Shown one piece after another: positions 1 to 8,640 of a DNA stretch of 64,000 nt. The stretch comes from Nitrospira sp. GTDB taxonomy: Bacteria; Nitrospirota; Nitrospiria; Nitrospirales; Nitrospiraceae. The position numbers and the translations under genes are program-made. How positions within the stretch are numbered: position 1 is the stretch's first letter; each line of letters opens with the position of its first letter. Location: assembly GCA_024998625.1 (NCBI GenBank), contig JACOEL010000006.1:147252-211251 (forward strand), given 5' to 3'. A model generated the notes under the pieces. The model did no database searches, was not told the origin of the DNA, and saw only the letters and a program-made list of their open reading frames with translations.

Positions 1-815
1 CTCAATGACAACCCCTGCCGGAAGGCGAAGAAATCTTTCACGTTGACCGCGCCGATCAGGAGCGCCACGCTGCCCAGCGTGAGTTGGACCGTGCGGGAGA
101 GGCCCATGATGAGAAACACATTCAGCCAGGCGGCCATGAAGGCAAAATACAGCAGCCCGCTCATCAGGACGAAGGTGCCGGCCACGAGCGACATCTTGAC
201 GCGGTCCTGCAATGAGACCAGGAGCGACAGGAGAAATAATAGCACCCACATCGCGCAGGGGTTGAAGCCGTCGAGGAGACCGATGGCGACTGTGAACAGG
301 GGCAGCCCGATGTCGTGATAATTCAGTTGGCCGAACCAGGGAAGCAGGATGCTGTCTTCCCCAGCCATGAGTTGTCCTGTAGGTGTGCTGCAGGCCGGTT
401 GTGTCGGGCGGCAGGCGGACAACGGTTCGGAATCGAGGGGAGGAGCCGCCCGATCAAGGAGTGCCAGCAGGTTGGCGCCGGTCGTTTCGGCGTCTTGATA
501 GCCGATGATCAATTCGCCTTGCAGATAAAAGGCAGGAACGCCGATCAGCGTCACCGCCTGCCGTCTTGCCAGCGTCTCCAAGCGGGCGAGCGCGGTCTGA
601 TCCTGACCGACGTCCCGAACCAGAATGTGCAGGGTGGGGCGACGTTGCCGAAGCTCGCGAAGAAATGCCTTGGCGGCTTCGCAGTGCGGACAGCCGGCTC
701 GGACGAAGACTTCCAGATCCGCGGTCGGTTCGGAGGCGTGAACGGACACCACTGAACCGAGGAGCCACAGGCAGATGAGTACGAGGCCCGCATAAAGAAT
801 CCTCCGTCGACTCAT
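1..815 (-). CDS. Glutaredoxin-like domain fused to a DsbD/CcdA-type membrane domain (3' end cut by window)
   Basis: The reading frame begins at the ATG complementary to 813-815 and stays open to the window edge, so the C-terminus is missing. It opens with a hydrophobic signal or anchor (ILYAGLVLICLWLLG), then a thioredoxin-fold domain with a CPHC redox motif (GCPHCEAA, about residues 43-50) and a cis-proline loop (GVPAFYL). After a short linker a membrane part begins (about residue 160) with the motif GFNPCAMWVLLFLL, typical of CcdA/DsbD-like electron-transfer membrane domains. Such fusions carry reducing equivalents across the inner membrane to periplasmic thiols. The c-type cytochrome gene immediately upstream suggests a role in cytochrome maturation or periplasmic redox upkeep; that role is inferred. 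Confidence 0.8.
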   Translation of the reverse strand, partial: MSRRRILYAGLVLICLWLLGSVVSVHASEPTADLEVFVRAGCPHCEAAKAFLRELRQRRPTLHILVRDVGQDQTALARLETLARRQAVTLIGVPAFYLQGELIIGYQDAETTGANLLALLDRAAPPLDSEPLSACRPTQPACSTPTGQLMAGEDSILLPWFGQLNYHDIGLPLFTVAIGLLDGFNPCAMWVLLFLLSLLVSLQDRVKMSLVAGTFVLMSGLLYFAFMAAWLNVFLIMGLSRTVQLTLGSVALLIGAVNVKDFFAFRQGLSL

Positions 816-839
816 CGCGTTGCCTGTGGCGCCCGTCGG

Positions 840-1202
840 CTAGCTGATGAAGTCCGGTGTTGCGACCGATCGGATATAGGACAAGACGTCCAGCATCTGT
901 TGGTCGGTCAGTTTGCCTCGATACCCATGCATGGGGCTGAAGAGCGCTCCGTTCGCGATCGTGATCAGCAGTTCCCAATCGGTCTTGGCGCGCGAGTTGA
1001 CGGATTGAAAATTCGCCGGCCTCACAATGAGGTATTGACCGTCCGGCCCGGCCCCGTCCAGTTTGTCTCCGTGGCAACGCAGACATTGTTTTTCATAGAT
1101 GGCCTGTCCGTCGCGCGGATTGCCCCGGTTGGTTTGTGCGGTGGCCCATGTGCTGCCCAGGATGACGAGGCAAACGGCAGAAAGAATGCTGAACGTTTTC
1201 AT
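840..1202 (-). CDS. Small monohaem c-type cytochrome, exported
   Basis: A 120-residue protein with a clear Sec signal (LSAVCLVILGSTWATAQ) followed by a single CXXCH haem-binding motif (CLRCH, about residues 40-44) and a downstream Met-containing segment (FSPMHGYRG) that can give the axial ligand. Length and layout fit class I cytochromes c (PF13442/PF00034). It should act in the periplasm as an electron carrier. The gene lies 24 bp before the start of the glutaredoxin-membrane fusion on the same strand, so the two are probably co-transcribed. The electron donor and acceptor cannot be told from sequence. Confidence 0.88.
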   Translation of the reverse strand: MKTFSILSAVCLVILGSTWATAQTNRGNPRDGQAIYEKQCLRCHGDKLDGAGPDGQYLIVRPANFQSVNSRAKTDWELLITIANGALFSPMHGYRGKLTDQQMLDVLSYIRSVATPDFIS

Positions 1203-1251
1203 GCGCAGGCTCCTTTATGGTTCGGCGCAGTGCGCCGGATTGGTCACAGAC

Positions 1252-2109
1252 TCATCGGACGATCAACACCGGACAGGGCACGTGGTGCAAGAGGGCGTGG
1301 GAAATGCTTCCCAGGAGAAATCGCTCCAAGCCCTTGCGTCCATGGGAGCCGATGACCAGGAGATCCGCTGACTTGGCGCGCTCCGTCAGGATGTCGGTCG
1401 GATCGCCGACGGTCACCTGGGTGCCGACCGTATACCGGTGATTCATGACCGAGGCGGCCAAGTTCTTCACTAGGTCCTCGGCCGAGCGTACGGCGATCCC
1501 CGTCCAATCCTGCAGCGGAAAGAGGCTGAACGGATCGGTGGACGGAATTTGGCGTACGACGCTCACGATGGTGAGATCGACCGGATTCTTGAACGGATGG
1601 CTGAGGAGCCAGGCTTTGATACGGGCGCCATCCTCATGTCCTTCGACGGCGACCGTCACGCGCTTGACGGGCCCCTCGCGATCTTTCACGATCAAGGTCG
1701 TGCAGTCTGCATGGAGCGCGACGCGATGGGAGACGCTGCCGAGGACGAATTCGCCGACGCGTCCCCGTCCGCGCGCTCCGATCACGATCAGGTCTGCATG
1801 CGTTTCCCGGGCCTTGTCCAGAATCAGCGATGCCGGTTTGCCGAATTCGCACACCCGTATGACGGAGAGGCTCTCGGAGGGCAGCAGGGTGGATGTGTGG
1901 TCGAGCAATTGCTCTCCCGCTTTCTCCATGGCCTTCCGGAAGTCGTCGTACCCCTGCATGTTGCTTATTTCTGCGACGATCGGATACTGAAACATACCCA
2001 GGTCGATCCCATGCACCAGGATGACCTCATGGAGATCGTAGAGATAGGAGACTTCACGAACGGCTGCGAACGCCTGTTCCGACCAGTCGAGCGCGATAAG
2101 GGCACGCAT
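1252..2109 (-). CDS. Universal stress protein with two UspA domains
   Basis: A 285-residue protein of two tandem UspA domains (about residues 1-145 and 148-285). Each ends in the ATP-binding signature G-x2-G-x9-G-S: GARGRGRVGEFVLGSVSH in the first and GSHGRKGLERFLLGSISH in the second, so both halves look able to bind nucleotide. The start MRALIALDW was chosen because an AAAGGAG ribosome site lies 6-8 bases upstream; the frame runs open further upstream but without a site. UspA tandem proteins are cytoplasmic and linked to stress survival. A second tandem UspA gene lies at 20811-21692. Confidence 0.9.
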   Translation of the reverse strand: MRALIALDWSEQAFAAVREVSYLYDLHEVILVHGIDLGMFQYPIVAEISNMQGYDDFRKAMEKAGEQLLDHTSTLLPSESLSVIRVCEFGKPASLILDKARETHADLIVIGARGRGRVGEFVLGSVSHRVALHADCTTLIVKDREGPVKRVTVAVEGHEDGARIKAWLLSHPFKNPVDLTIVSVVRQIPSTDPFSLFPLQDWTGIAVRSAEDLVKNLAASVMNHRYTVGTQVTVGDPTDILTERAKSADLLVIGSHGRKGLERFLLGSISHALLHHVPCPVLIVR

Positions 2110-2166
2110 AGGACTCCTTTCGCCTGCAGGATACTGAAAAAGTCCTCCAGCATCGCTCCCGTCACT

Positions 2167-2190
2167 CGTGAAGCGTGAATCGTGAAGCGT
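2167..2190. repeat. Short direct repeat in the 2110-2360 intergenic region
   Basis: The 10-mer CGTGAAGCGT occurs twice here (2167-2176 and 2181-2190), separated by GAAT. The same CGTGAAGCGTGAA sequence recurs at 7548-7560 between two dehydrogenase genes. It appears to be a dispersed intergenic motif of unknown role. No gene was recognised in 2110-2360. Confidence 0.4.
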
Positions 2191-2360
2191 ATCTCCCGAA
2201 CCTGCCCCAGCCGGTTTGGCGGCGAGGATCGAAAGACGTTTCACGAACGACGGATGAAGATGGCGGAATTCTTGAGCCCCCTGCGAAGATATTCATCTCT
2301 CTTCCCCTATGCCGTGCTTTTCGATTACGCAGGATCCACGCACGGCTTTTCCGCAGCTTG

Positions 2361-2912
2361 CTAGAACAACGGATGCGGTGACGTGCCGAAGGGCATGAAC
2401 CGCGGAGAGTCGCCGACGTTGCCGCGAATGCGCCACTGCCCGTCATCGAACATCATGTAGTGCACTTCCTCATACCAACTGTCGATCGGCACACGTAGCC
2501 CGCCGGTTTTCGACAGGCCCGACAAATTGCCCGTACAGGTGACCTCGATGATGGTCTTGGATCCGGATCCGACTCTGATCATCCGGGAAAAATGATGGGT
2601 ATCGGACAGTTCCTGGAATTCATCGAACAGGTTCGTCCAGACCTTCCGCATGTCGGCCTTCTTCAGTCCGTGATAATTGTAATGCTCCGAATACAGGGCC
2701 ATGATGCCGTCCACGTCGCCGGCACGAAGCGCCTGTTCGGCCTGCCGGAACGTCGCCAGCACTCCATCGACGGTGGCTTGATCGAGGTCTGCTGCCGCTC
2801 CAGGAAGGAGCCGCATTTCGGCTGTTGCCGGAGACCCCGCCAGGGTGGCCATCAGAAGCCCGCAAACGAATAACCCATACCATCGATCCCACGCCCGCTC
2901 CCCTCCGCCCAT
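2361..2912 (-). CDS. Exported NTF2/SnoaL-like protein
   Basis: A 183-residue protein starting at the ATG preceded by AAGGAG. It has a hydrophobic signal segment (LFVCGLLMATLAGSPATA, about residues 14-31) and then an NTF2-like fold signature: FRQAEQALRAGDVDGIMALYSE is the usual first helix and strand of the SnoaL/DUF4440 group, and the C-terminal WRIRGNVG strand fits too. The protein probably folds as a cone-shaped alpha/beta domain in the periplasm. NTF2-like proteins range from enzymes to ligand binders and no catalytic set is evident, so no specific function is given. Confidence 0.7.
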   Translation of the reverse strand: MGGGERAWDRWYGLFVCGLLMATLAGSPATAEMRLLPGAAADLDQATVDGVLATFRQAEQALRAGDVDGIMALYSEHYNYHGLKKADMRKVWTNLFDEFQELSDTHHFSRMIRVGSGSKTIIEVTCTGNLSGLSKTGGLRVPIDSWYEEVHYMMFDDGQWRIRGNVGDSPRFMPFGTSPHPLF

Positions 2913-2943
2913 GACCACTCCTTCTTGCCGATGGTGAGGTTGC

Positions 2944-3438
2944 CTACCCGATCCATGTGACGCGGATAAAATCTTCATCCTTATCGTATTGCAGCTCCAA
3001 TTCGCCGTGGTGCGCATGTTTCAGCGCTTCGCCGATGCGTCTGGGCAAGTGGGTATCGGTGGTGAGGACGACAAGCCCCTCCGCCCGGTTTTCAATCGTC
3101 ATGATACGGGCCAGCGGATATTCCTTTTTTTCCTGCGCCTCGGTGTTGTGGATCAGGCCCATGACTTGGTCCCGGTGCTGGTCTTTGTAGGCTCCCTTGA
3201 GCGTCACGAACCCTTTCGGGTTCTTGTCCTCGATGCGCAGACAAGCCGGACAGACGATCTCATCGGCCCCTGTTGGTTTGGTTCCCCAAGTCCAGCGCCC
3301 CTTCCGGAACAGCGCCCCGCAGGTTTTGCAGACCGTAGGTTCCTTCAACTTGCCAGGCATCTTGTAGGAGTCGTGTTGACCTTCTTGTACGAATCGATCG
3401 CGGCGCGCGGCGTGGCCGCCTTCGGTGTGTTTGTTCAT
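2944..3438 (-). CDS. BCAM0308-family zinc-ribbon protein
   Basis: A 164-residue soluble protein starting MNKHTEGG, with a purine-rich ribosome site (AAGGAA) upstream. It contains a four-cysteine zinc ribbon (CKTCGALF ... CPACLRIED, about residues 38-75) followed by an NMD3-like segment ending HLPRRIGEALKHAHHGEL. This pattern matches what I know as the BCAM0308 family, described as related to the archaeal/eukaryal NMD3 zinc-ribbon region. Members are often found near phosphoribosyltransferase, Hsp20 and UspA genes, as here (the next gene upstream is a phosphoribosyltransferase, 56 bp away). The molecular role is not known. Confidence 0.72.
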   Translation of the reverse strand: MNKHTEGGHAARRDRFVQEGQHDSYKMPGKLKEPTVCKTCGALFRKGRWTWGTKPTGADEIVCPACLRIEDKNPKGFVTLKGAYKDQHRDQVMGLIHNTEAQEKKEYPLARIMTIENRAEGLVVLTTDTHLPRRIGEALKHAHHGELELQYDKDEDFIRVTWIG

Positions 3439-3493
3439 CGGTGCGATTCCTTTTCTGTGCCGGGTCATCCGGTCTGTGGCCCGCGCTGTGATG

Positions 3494-4147
3494 TTACGCT
3501 CTGTTGATAAACGCTTCTTCCGCCAGATTGAGATATTGCAGCACCTCGCGGTCTTCGACCTGTTCGAAGTCCCGGTAGAAGTTTCCGACGGCATAAAACG
3601 GATCCGGTACCCGTAACACGATCAGTTGGTCGACCAGTTTCCGCGCCTCCTCCACGGTCGAGCGCGGGCCCACCGGAATGGCTCCGATCACGCGACGCGG
3701 GTTCCCCTGGCGCGCGGTCGCGACCGAGGCGAAGAAGGTCGCGCCTGTGGCGAGGCCGTCATCGACGAGAATCACCGTCCGGTCGTTCAGGTCGGGGAAC
3801 GGTCGTCCCTGCCGGTACAGGGCTACACGCCTGATGACTTCCTTTTGCTGCGCCTGCACGGCGGCTGAGAGCTGTCGTTCTGTGAGCGACAAACCCGATA
3901 GCGCCTCTCGATTCCAGTAGACGGCGCCCGTTTCGCTGACGGCTCCCAAGGCATATTCAGGATTGCCCGGCGCGCCGATTTTTCGCGTGATGAGCACATC
4001 GAGCGGCAGATGCAGGGTCAGGCTCAATTGATAGGCCACTGCCACTCCCCCGCGCGGCAACGCGAGGAGAATGGCGGTGGGATCGTTGCGAAACGGGATC
4101 AATTCCTGCGCGAGGAGTTCGCCGGCTTCTTCACGGTTCTTGAACAT
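3494..4147 (-). CDS. Phosphoribosyltransferase-domain protein
   Basis: A 217-residue type I phosphoribosyltransferase (PF00156). The PRPP-binding loop is clear: VILVDDGLATGAT at about residues 125-137. The N-terminal part has the family motif LLALPRGGVAVAY and LDVLITRKIGAPGNPEYALGA. Stand-alone proteins of this type (about 210-230 residues) are common in stress clusters and their base substrate is unknown. Start MFKNREEAG was preferred over the longer MQGKREGEE start because AAGAG and GGAGG purine tracts precede it. A close paralogue lies at 48110-48808. Confidence 0.85.
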   Translation of the reverse strand: MFKNREEAGELLAQELIPFRNDPTAILLALPRGGVAVAYQLSLTLHLPLDVLITRKIGAPGNPEYALGAVSETGAVYWNREALSGLSLTERQLSAAVQAQQKEVIRRVALYRQGRPFPDLNDRTVILVDDGLATGATFFASVATARQGNPRRVIGAIPVGPRSTVEEARKLVDQLIVLRVPDPFYAVGNFYRDFEQVEDREVLQYLNLAEEAFINRA

Positions 4148-4198
4148 GACCAACTCTTCCCCCTCCCGTTTGCCCTGCACACTGTGGCCCGAACGGGG

Positions 4199-4348
4199 TT
4201 ACCACAGCCCGCTCGTGACCCCTACGCCGATCAGGAACAGCGCCGCGACGATCAAGAGCACCATCAGCCACCGGTGATGGTGAGATCCACCCTCGGTATG
4301 CCAATGGATTTCCCAGGGGATGTCCAAGTATCGAGGATGTCGGAACAT
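4199..4348 (-). CDS. 49-residue single-pass membrane protein
   Basis: A short frame with a strong ribosome site (AAGGAGG, then CCACC, then ATG). The product begins MFRHPRYLDIPWEIHWH, has a histidine-rich stretch (HTEGGSHHHR), then one hydrophobic helix (LMVLLIVAALFLIGVGV) and ends SGLW. It sits between the hsp20 gene (16 bp) and the phosphoribosyltransferase gene, in the same direction, so it is likely part of the same stress transcript. No family was recognised. The very good ribosome site and clean membrane helix are the support. Confidence 0.6.
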   Translation of the reverse strand: MFRHPRYLDIPWEIHWHTEGGSHHHRWLMVLLIVAALFLIGVGVTSGLW

Positions 4349-4364
4349 GGTGGCCTCCTTCCGC

Positions 4365-4838
4365 TTAAGACACCTTCACGTCAATCGATTTTGGCTTGGC
4401 TTTCTCCGATTTCGGCAGATGCACTGTAAGGATACCGTCCTTGTATTCCGCCGCGACCTTGCTGCCGTCGGCATCTTCCGGCAGGGTGAAGCTTCGCAGG
4501 AAACTGCCGTACGCGCGCTCCACGCGATGATATTTCTTGTCCTTTTCTTCCTTCTCGTACTTGCGCTCGCCGGAGATCGCGAGCACATTGTCCTGCACCG
4601 TGAGCTTCACGTCTTCCTTCTTAACCTCGGGCAGCTCCGCCTTGATCAGATATTCTTTGTCGTCTTCGGTGATGTCGACCAAGGGAGACCATTCCGCCAC
4701 CGAAATCGACTCCTTTTGGCCTTCCGCTTTGGTCGGTGTCCGACCCCAGAGGGCGGACAGGCGCTGCTCCATGTCCTCAAGTTCTCGCCATGGATTCAAC
4801 TGTCTCCGAAATGGTTCCCAACGGGTGAGTCCACTCAT
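4365..4838 (-). CDS. Hsp20 / alpha-crystallin small heat-shock protein
   Basis: A 157-residue small heat-shock protein. The alpha-crystallin domain spans about residues 50-150 with the usual markers: PLVDITEDDKEYLIKAELPEV at the start, KLTVQDNVLAISGER in the middle and the closing GILTVHLPKSE. It should be an ATP-independent cytoplasmic holdase. Two in-frame ATGs exist; the second (MSGLTRW) is preferred because AAGGAG lies 8 bases before it but only 2 bases before the first. A more distant Hsp20 lies at 34541-35053. Confidence 0.93.
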   Translation of the reverse strand: MSGLTRWEPFRRQLNPWRELEDMEQRLSALWGRTPTKAEGQKESISVAEWSPLVDITEDDKEYLIKAELPEVKKEDVKLTVQDNVLAISGERKYEKEEKDKKYHRVERAYGSFLRSFTLPEDADGSKVAAEYKDGILTVHLPKSEKAKPKSIDVKVS

Positions 4839-4860
4839 GGTCATGTCTCCTTTACGGTAT

Positions 4861-5430
4861 GAGTAAGTTGAGCGTAATCCGGTGTCCTGTCATGGCGTTC
4901 GAGAGCGGTGTTCCGGAACCAGCATTCTGCATTGGCACTGTTGCAGACTCGATGCCAGCGGAACCTGTGGTGGGCATTCATAGAGGAGGTGCGGAAGTTC
5001 ACTTGCTTAGGTGAACGAGCAGGCAGTTTCGTGCTCCGGCCTTGATTCAGGGTGGGGCGTTACGGGACAGCGGTTGGGGGCCGCAATGGTGCCAATTACC
5101 TCATTGATTTCAATCGAGGCATGGTTAACCAAGTAGGTGAAGGGAGGTGGAGCCAGGATAAGGTCGAACTCCCCGTTTCCGTGCCGCGTCAGTGGGTTCG
5201 GGGCTCGCGCCTGTCGCAACTTCGGGGTCCGGTCCGAAGGGACGCGCTTCCATCTCGGTGCCAGTAGGAGGCACGGCTCGCAGAAGGAGCCCGACGAACG
5301 GGGAGCGTGGGACATCCAGGTTGTGTGATTCGCCGGGGTGTCCGGAGGGATTCCGCTCAGTGGGCAGGTCCGATCTCCACACGGGAGCGGGTTTTTTATG
5401 ATCGTTGTCCGGAAGAGCAGCCGCAGGCCG
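4861..5430. other. Gene-poor stretch, about 570 bp
   Basis: No convincing gene. Short open frames exist on both strands but lack ribosome sites and family features. A 6-bp stem (GTTCAC/GTGAAC) near 4996-5015 lacks a T-run. This is the end region of two minus-strand transcripts, so it presumably holds the promoter of the hsp20 block and the terminator of the block that ends at 5433. Confidence 0.5.
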
Positions 5431-5432
5431 GG

Positions 5433-6113
5433 CTAGTGGAGAAATGCCTTTCGAACTTTGATGAGGAAGGCGTCGGCCAGGTCGGGGCGGGCCTGTTGAG
5501 AGCAAGTGCGGAGTCGCCGCGCCGCTTCTGCGGTCCAATGTTCTCCCATGTCGATGACCTCGCCGGGGCGAAAGTGCCCGGCCTTGATCCTGGCCACGAC
5601 TTCACCGACCGGGGTTTCCGAAATTCTGATGCTGAACGTCCCTCGTTCCAGCAATTCGCAGAGGTTGAAGAGCACCCGCACGTAGGCCGCCGCGTATTTG
5701 GCCGGCCGTCCATCCTTTTTCTCCAACATCTTCTTGCGCTGGTTGTCGCAGTAGTTGAGGAACGATTCATAGGCCGCCTGCGCCGACCAGAGGCGCGGAA
5801 ACAGTTGCCGGAGTTCCACTCCCCAGTCGTCCATGCGTACCACCGGCGCCACCAGTGTTTCGAGCACCAGCGGATGACCTTGCAGGGCCAATTGGAGAAA
5901 GTGTCCGATCTCCCAGGACGTCTCGTCCTCTTCCTCTTTCATCATTCTCGTGCCCTGATACTTAAACCCGACGCGAAAAAGTTCGGCTGTGGGGAGGACG
6001 AAGACACTGCGGTAGTCCTTGTCGCTGTCGGGACCGGCCAGGCCGTGGGCGTGAGACCCGACCACCACTTTCAAAATGCAGGCATCGATCGACGACGTAG
6101 CTGCGTCTCTCAT
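5433..6113 (-). CDS. Pol-beta-type nucleotidyltransferase (RlaP/YcgL-like)
   Basis: A 226-residue protein with the nucleotidyltransferase signature GSHAHGLAGPDSDKD at residues 19-33: the GS pair, then D31 and D33 that would hold the metal. The remainder, with a conserved Tyr/Lys-rich helix (NYCDNQRKKMLEK), resembles the PF10127 group of predicted nucleotidyltransferases linked to RNA repair. It overlaps the acyl carrier protein gene by 4 bp (ATGA), which indicates translational coupling to the 2-oxoacid dehydrogenase operon. Why such an enzyme follows an acyl carrier protein is unclear; the substrate is unknown. Confidence 0.75.
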   Translation of the reverse strand: MRDAATSSIDACILKVVVGSHAHGLAGPDSDKDYRSVFVLPTAELFRVGFKYQGTRMMKEEEDETSWEIGHFLQLALQGHPLVLETLVAPVVRMDDWGVELRQLFPRLWSAQAAYESFLNYCDNQRKKMLEKKDGRPAKYAAAYVRVLFNLCELLERGTFSIRISETPVGEVVARIKAGHFRPGEVIDMGEHWTAEAARRLRTCSQQARPDLADAFLIKVRKAFLH

Positions 6114-6367
6114 GATTGCGCGGCGGAGAGTTGAGCGAGACAGCCGTTCAAGGTCATGTACTTGGGGTAGTCGGCTTCAGGAATCTCGATATGGAACTCC
6201 TTGTGAAGCGCCACCACGAAGTTGAGGAAATCCATCGAGTCGAGGTCGAGTTGGTCGCGAAAGCTGACATCCGGGCGTAGGGAGGTGGTATCCGCTTCCG
6301 GCGCGATCTCACCGAGAATACGAAGGACCTGGCTCCGCGTGTCATCTTCCGATCGTGGCGTGTTCAT
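6110..6367 (-). CDS. Acyl carrier protein
   Basis: An 85-residue acyl carrier protein with the phosphopantetheine attachment site DLDSMD (Ser44) and the usual four-helix spacing. It overlaps the E2 gene by 4 bp at its start and the nucleotidyltransferase gene by 4 bp at its end, so the three are almost certainly translated from one message. It is not beside fatty-acid synthesis genes. A dedicated carrier protein inside a 2-oxoacid dehydrogenase operon is uncommon and points to an acyl group being passed from E2 or acetyl-CoA synthetase chemistry to a carrier; this is inference. Confidence 0.88.
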   Translation of the reverse strand: MNTPRSEDDTRSQVLRILGEIAPEADTTSLRPDVSFRDQLDLDSMDFLNFVVALHKEFHIEIPEADYPKYMTLNGCLAQLSAAQS

Positions 6368-7536
6368 AACGACTGGGGCTCCTGTAACAGGCGATCGATC
6401 TCAGCCAGGAACAATCCTCCGCGGTGGCCGTCGGTGACGCGGTGGTCGGCGGAGAGCGACGCCATGAGCACCGGCCTCGGCACAACCACACCACCGGCGA
6501 CCCAGGGGCGTTCGACGACTTTGCCGAATCCAACCAGCGCGACCTGGGGAGGATAAATGACTCCGAACACAGTTTCCACTCCCTGTTCCCCCAGACTTGT
6601 GACGGTGATCGTCGGGTCGGACAGTTCCGAACTCCGTAACGAACCGGCCCTGGCACGCTTCACCAGGTCCTGAAAGTTCTGCATCAACTCGCTGAGGCTC
6701 AGCCGGTCGGCGTCGTGCAACGCCGGCGCGACCAGTCCACCCTGGCGGAGGGAAATGGCGGTGCCGATATGAATCCGTTCTCTCCGGCGGGCCTCGTCGT
6801 CCTTCCACAGCGCGTTGAGCTCGGGAACTCGACGGAGCGCGAGGGCGACCGCTTTGATCAGCAGGACACCGTAGAGGAGACGCTCCGTGACGGGACGCTG
6901 CTCGTTCGAGTCCTTCAGCCAGGTGATTGCCCGGCCCATGTCGATGGTGGTGCTGAGGTAATAGTGGGGGATCTCGCGTTTGGATCGGGCCATGGCTGCG
7001 GCGATGGTGTGTCGCATGCGTGCCTGACGGTCGGCGGGATCGACCGATTTGACGATGTCCGCTGTTGCCGTGGTGGCTCGCTCAATATCGTCCAGGGTGA
7101 TGGCTCCTTCCGGGCCGGTTCCCTGCAATGTGCTTGCGTCGATACCTCGCTCGGCGGCCAGTTTTCTCGCCGCAGGTGACATGCGGAATCGACCGATCTG
7201 CGATGGCACAGCGGTTCCGCTTTCCGTTCGATGGACGGGCGGAGGGGGGGCCGGTGGAGTGGTGACCGTCCGGGGAGAGACGATACTTGTCGTCGGCCGT
7301 CCTTCTTCGCGAATGATCGCCATGACCGTACCGACCGGGATTTTGTCGCCCGGTCGGGTGATGAGTCGCTCGATGATCCCTGTGAAATGGGATTCGACGT
7401 CGATGGCGGCCTTTTCCGTGTCGACCTCCGCGATGATCTCACCCTTGGTGATGCGGTCGCCTTCTTTCTTTTTCCACTGCACCAAGGTGCCGTCGGTCAT
7501 GTCGGCGCCGAGTGTGGGCATCAGGAATTCAGCCAT
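6364..7536 (-). CDS. Dihydrolipoamide acyltransferase (E2) of a 2-oxoacid dehydrogenase complex
   Basis: A 390-residue E2. The single lipoyl domain (residues 1-80) has the lipoylation site DTEKA with Lys42. A proline-rich linker follows, then a peripheral subunit-binding domain (about 118-155, [15 protein letters not shown]) and the catalytic acyltransferase domain, ending in the active-site motif DHRVTDG. The start [10 protein letters not shown] is set by the lipoyl domain and a GGAG site. It lies downstream of E1beta and E1alpha on the same strand. The acyl group could be acetyl (pyruvate dehydrogenase) or another short acyl group; residues alone do not decide. No E3 gene is in the window. 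Confidence 0.9.
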   Translation of the reverse strand: MAEFLMPTLGADMTDGTLVQWKKKEGDRITKGEIIAEVDTEKAAIDVESHFTGIIERLITRPGDKIPVGTVMAIIREEGRPTTSIVSPRTVTTPPAPPPPVHRTESGTAVPSQIGRFRMSPAARKLAAERGIDASTLQGTGPEGAITLDDIERATTATADIVKSVDPADRQARMRHTIAAAMARSKREIPHYYLSTTIDMGRAITWLKDSNEQRPVTERLLYGVLLIKAVALALRRVPELNALWKDDEARRRERIHIGTAISLRQGGLVAPALHDADRLSLSELMQNFQDLVKRARAGSLRSSELSDPTITVTSLGEQGVETVFGVIYPPQVALVGFGKVVERPWVAGGVVVPRPVLMASLSADHRVTDGHRGGLFLAEIDRLLQEPQSL

Positions 7537-7610
7537 GATGGAGACTCCGTGAAGCGTGAACCATACAACGTATCGCGCGATGAACCATAGAGACACAGCG
7601 GAGCCATCGG

Positions 7611-8585
7611 TTATCCCAGCAACGTGCGAGCCGCCTTCACGATCTTGTCCGGCTGCGGCAGCGCTGCCTCTTCCAGATGTTTCGGATAGGGAATCGGGAC
7701 TTCTTCGCTGCAGACCCGCGCGACCGGGGCATCTAAATCGTAGAACGCGCCCTCCATGATCTGCGCCGAGACTTCGGCGGCGAAACTTCCCGCGCGCCAG
7801 GCCTCGTCGATGACCACCGCACGGTGGGTTTTTCGGGCGGAGGTGAGGATGGTGCCGATATCGAGCGGGCGCAGGACGCGCAGATCCAGAACCTCTGCTT
7901 CGATGCCCTCTTGAGCCAGCTGTGTGGCAGCGGCCAGTGCCTTCCACAGACTGCCCCCGAATGTGATGAGGCTCACATCCTTTCCGGATCGGCGCACCGC
8001 GGCGCGAGAAATATCGACTGCCGGCTGGCTTTCCTCCAATTCGCCTTCCATGGAATAGAGATACGCATGTTCGAAAATAAACACCGGGTCCGGTTCCTGG
8101 AGCGCGCTGAGCAACATCCCCCGCGCATCCGTCACAGTGGCAGGCGTCAGGACCGTGATGCCGGGAATGTGCGCATACCAGCCTTCGAGGCTGTGCGAAT
8201 GTTGCGCCGCCACCTGGCGGCCTGCGCCGGTAGCCATCCGAACAATCAGCGGGACGTTGAACTGCCCGCCGGACATGTGCCGGAGAGTCGCCGCATTGTT
8301 CAGAACTTGATCGAGCGCCAGCAGGCTGAAGTTCACCGTCATCACTTCCACAATCGGACGCATGCCGCCCAGGGCCGCGCCGATACCGGCGCCGACGAAG
8401 GTGCTTTCCGACAGCGGCGTATCACGAATGCGTTCCGGGCCGAACTCGTCGAGAAACCCTTTGCTGCAGGCGTAGGTGCCGCCGTATTTCCCGACATCCT
8501 CCCCCATCAGGAAGACGCGAGGGTCGCGTCGAAGCGCTTCCCGCAACCCCGCCCGAACGGCTTCTCTGTAGGTGATCTTGGTCAT
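7611..8585 (-). CDS. 2-oxoacid dehydrogenase E1 beta subunit
   Basis: A 324-residue transketolase-type pyrimidine-domain protein: [10 protein letters not shown] near the N-terminus, [17 protein letters not shown], and the C-terminal transketolase domain with [12 protein letters not shown] and VIDEAWRAG. With the alpha subunit it forms the heterotetrameric thiamine-diphosphate E1 that decarboxylates a 2-oxoacid and transfers the acyl unit to lipoyl-E2. Similarity of layout is to pyruvate dehydrogenase and acetoin dehydrogenase (AcoB). The gene is 55 bp after E1alpha and 74 bp before E2. Confidence 0.92.
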   Translation of the reverse strand: MTKITYREAVRAGLREALRRDPRVFLMGEDVGKYGGTYACSKGFLDEFGPERIRDTPLSESTFVGAGIGAALGGMRPIVEVMTVNFSLLALDQVLNNAATLRHMSGGQFNVPLIVRMATGAGRQVAAQHSHSLEGWYAHIPGITVLTPATVTDARGMLLSALQEPDPVFIFEHAYLYSMEGELEESQPAVDISRAAVRRSGKDVSLITFGGSLWKALAAATQLAQEGIEAEVLDLRVLRPLDIGTILTSARKTHRAVVIDEAWRAGSFAAEVSAQIMEGAFYDLDAPVARVCSEEVPIPYPKHLEEAALPQPDKIVKAARTLLG

Positions 8586-8640
8586 CGGTATCCCCGCGAA
8601 AGGTGAGACGCGAATCAGTTACGTACATTTGCCTGACGGT

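Noticed and set aside
454..1086. Minus-strand frame of 210 residues
   Set aside because: It crosses the ends of both the redox fusion and the cytochrome gene in another frame, is Arg/Ser-rich and has no domain features.
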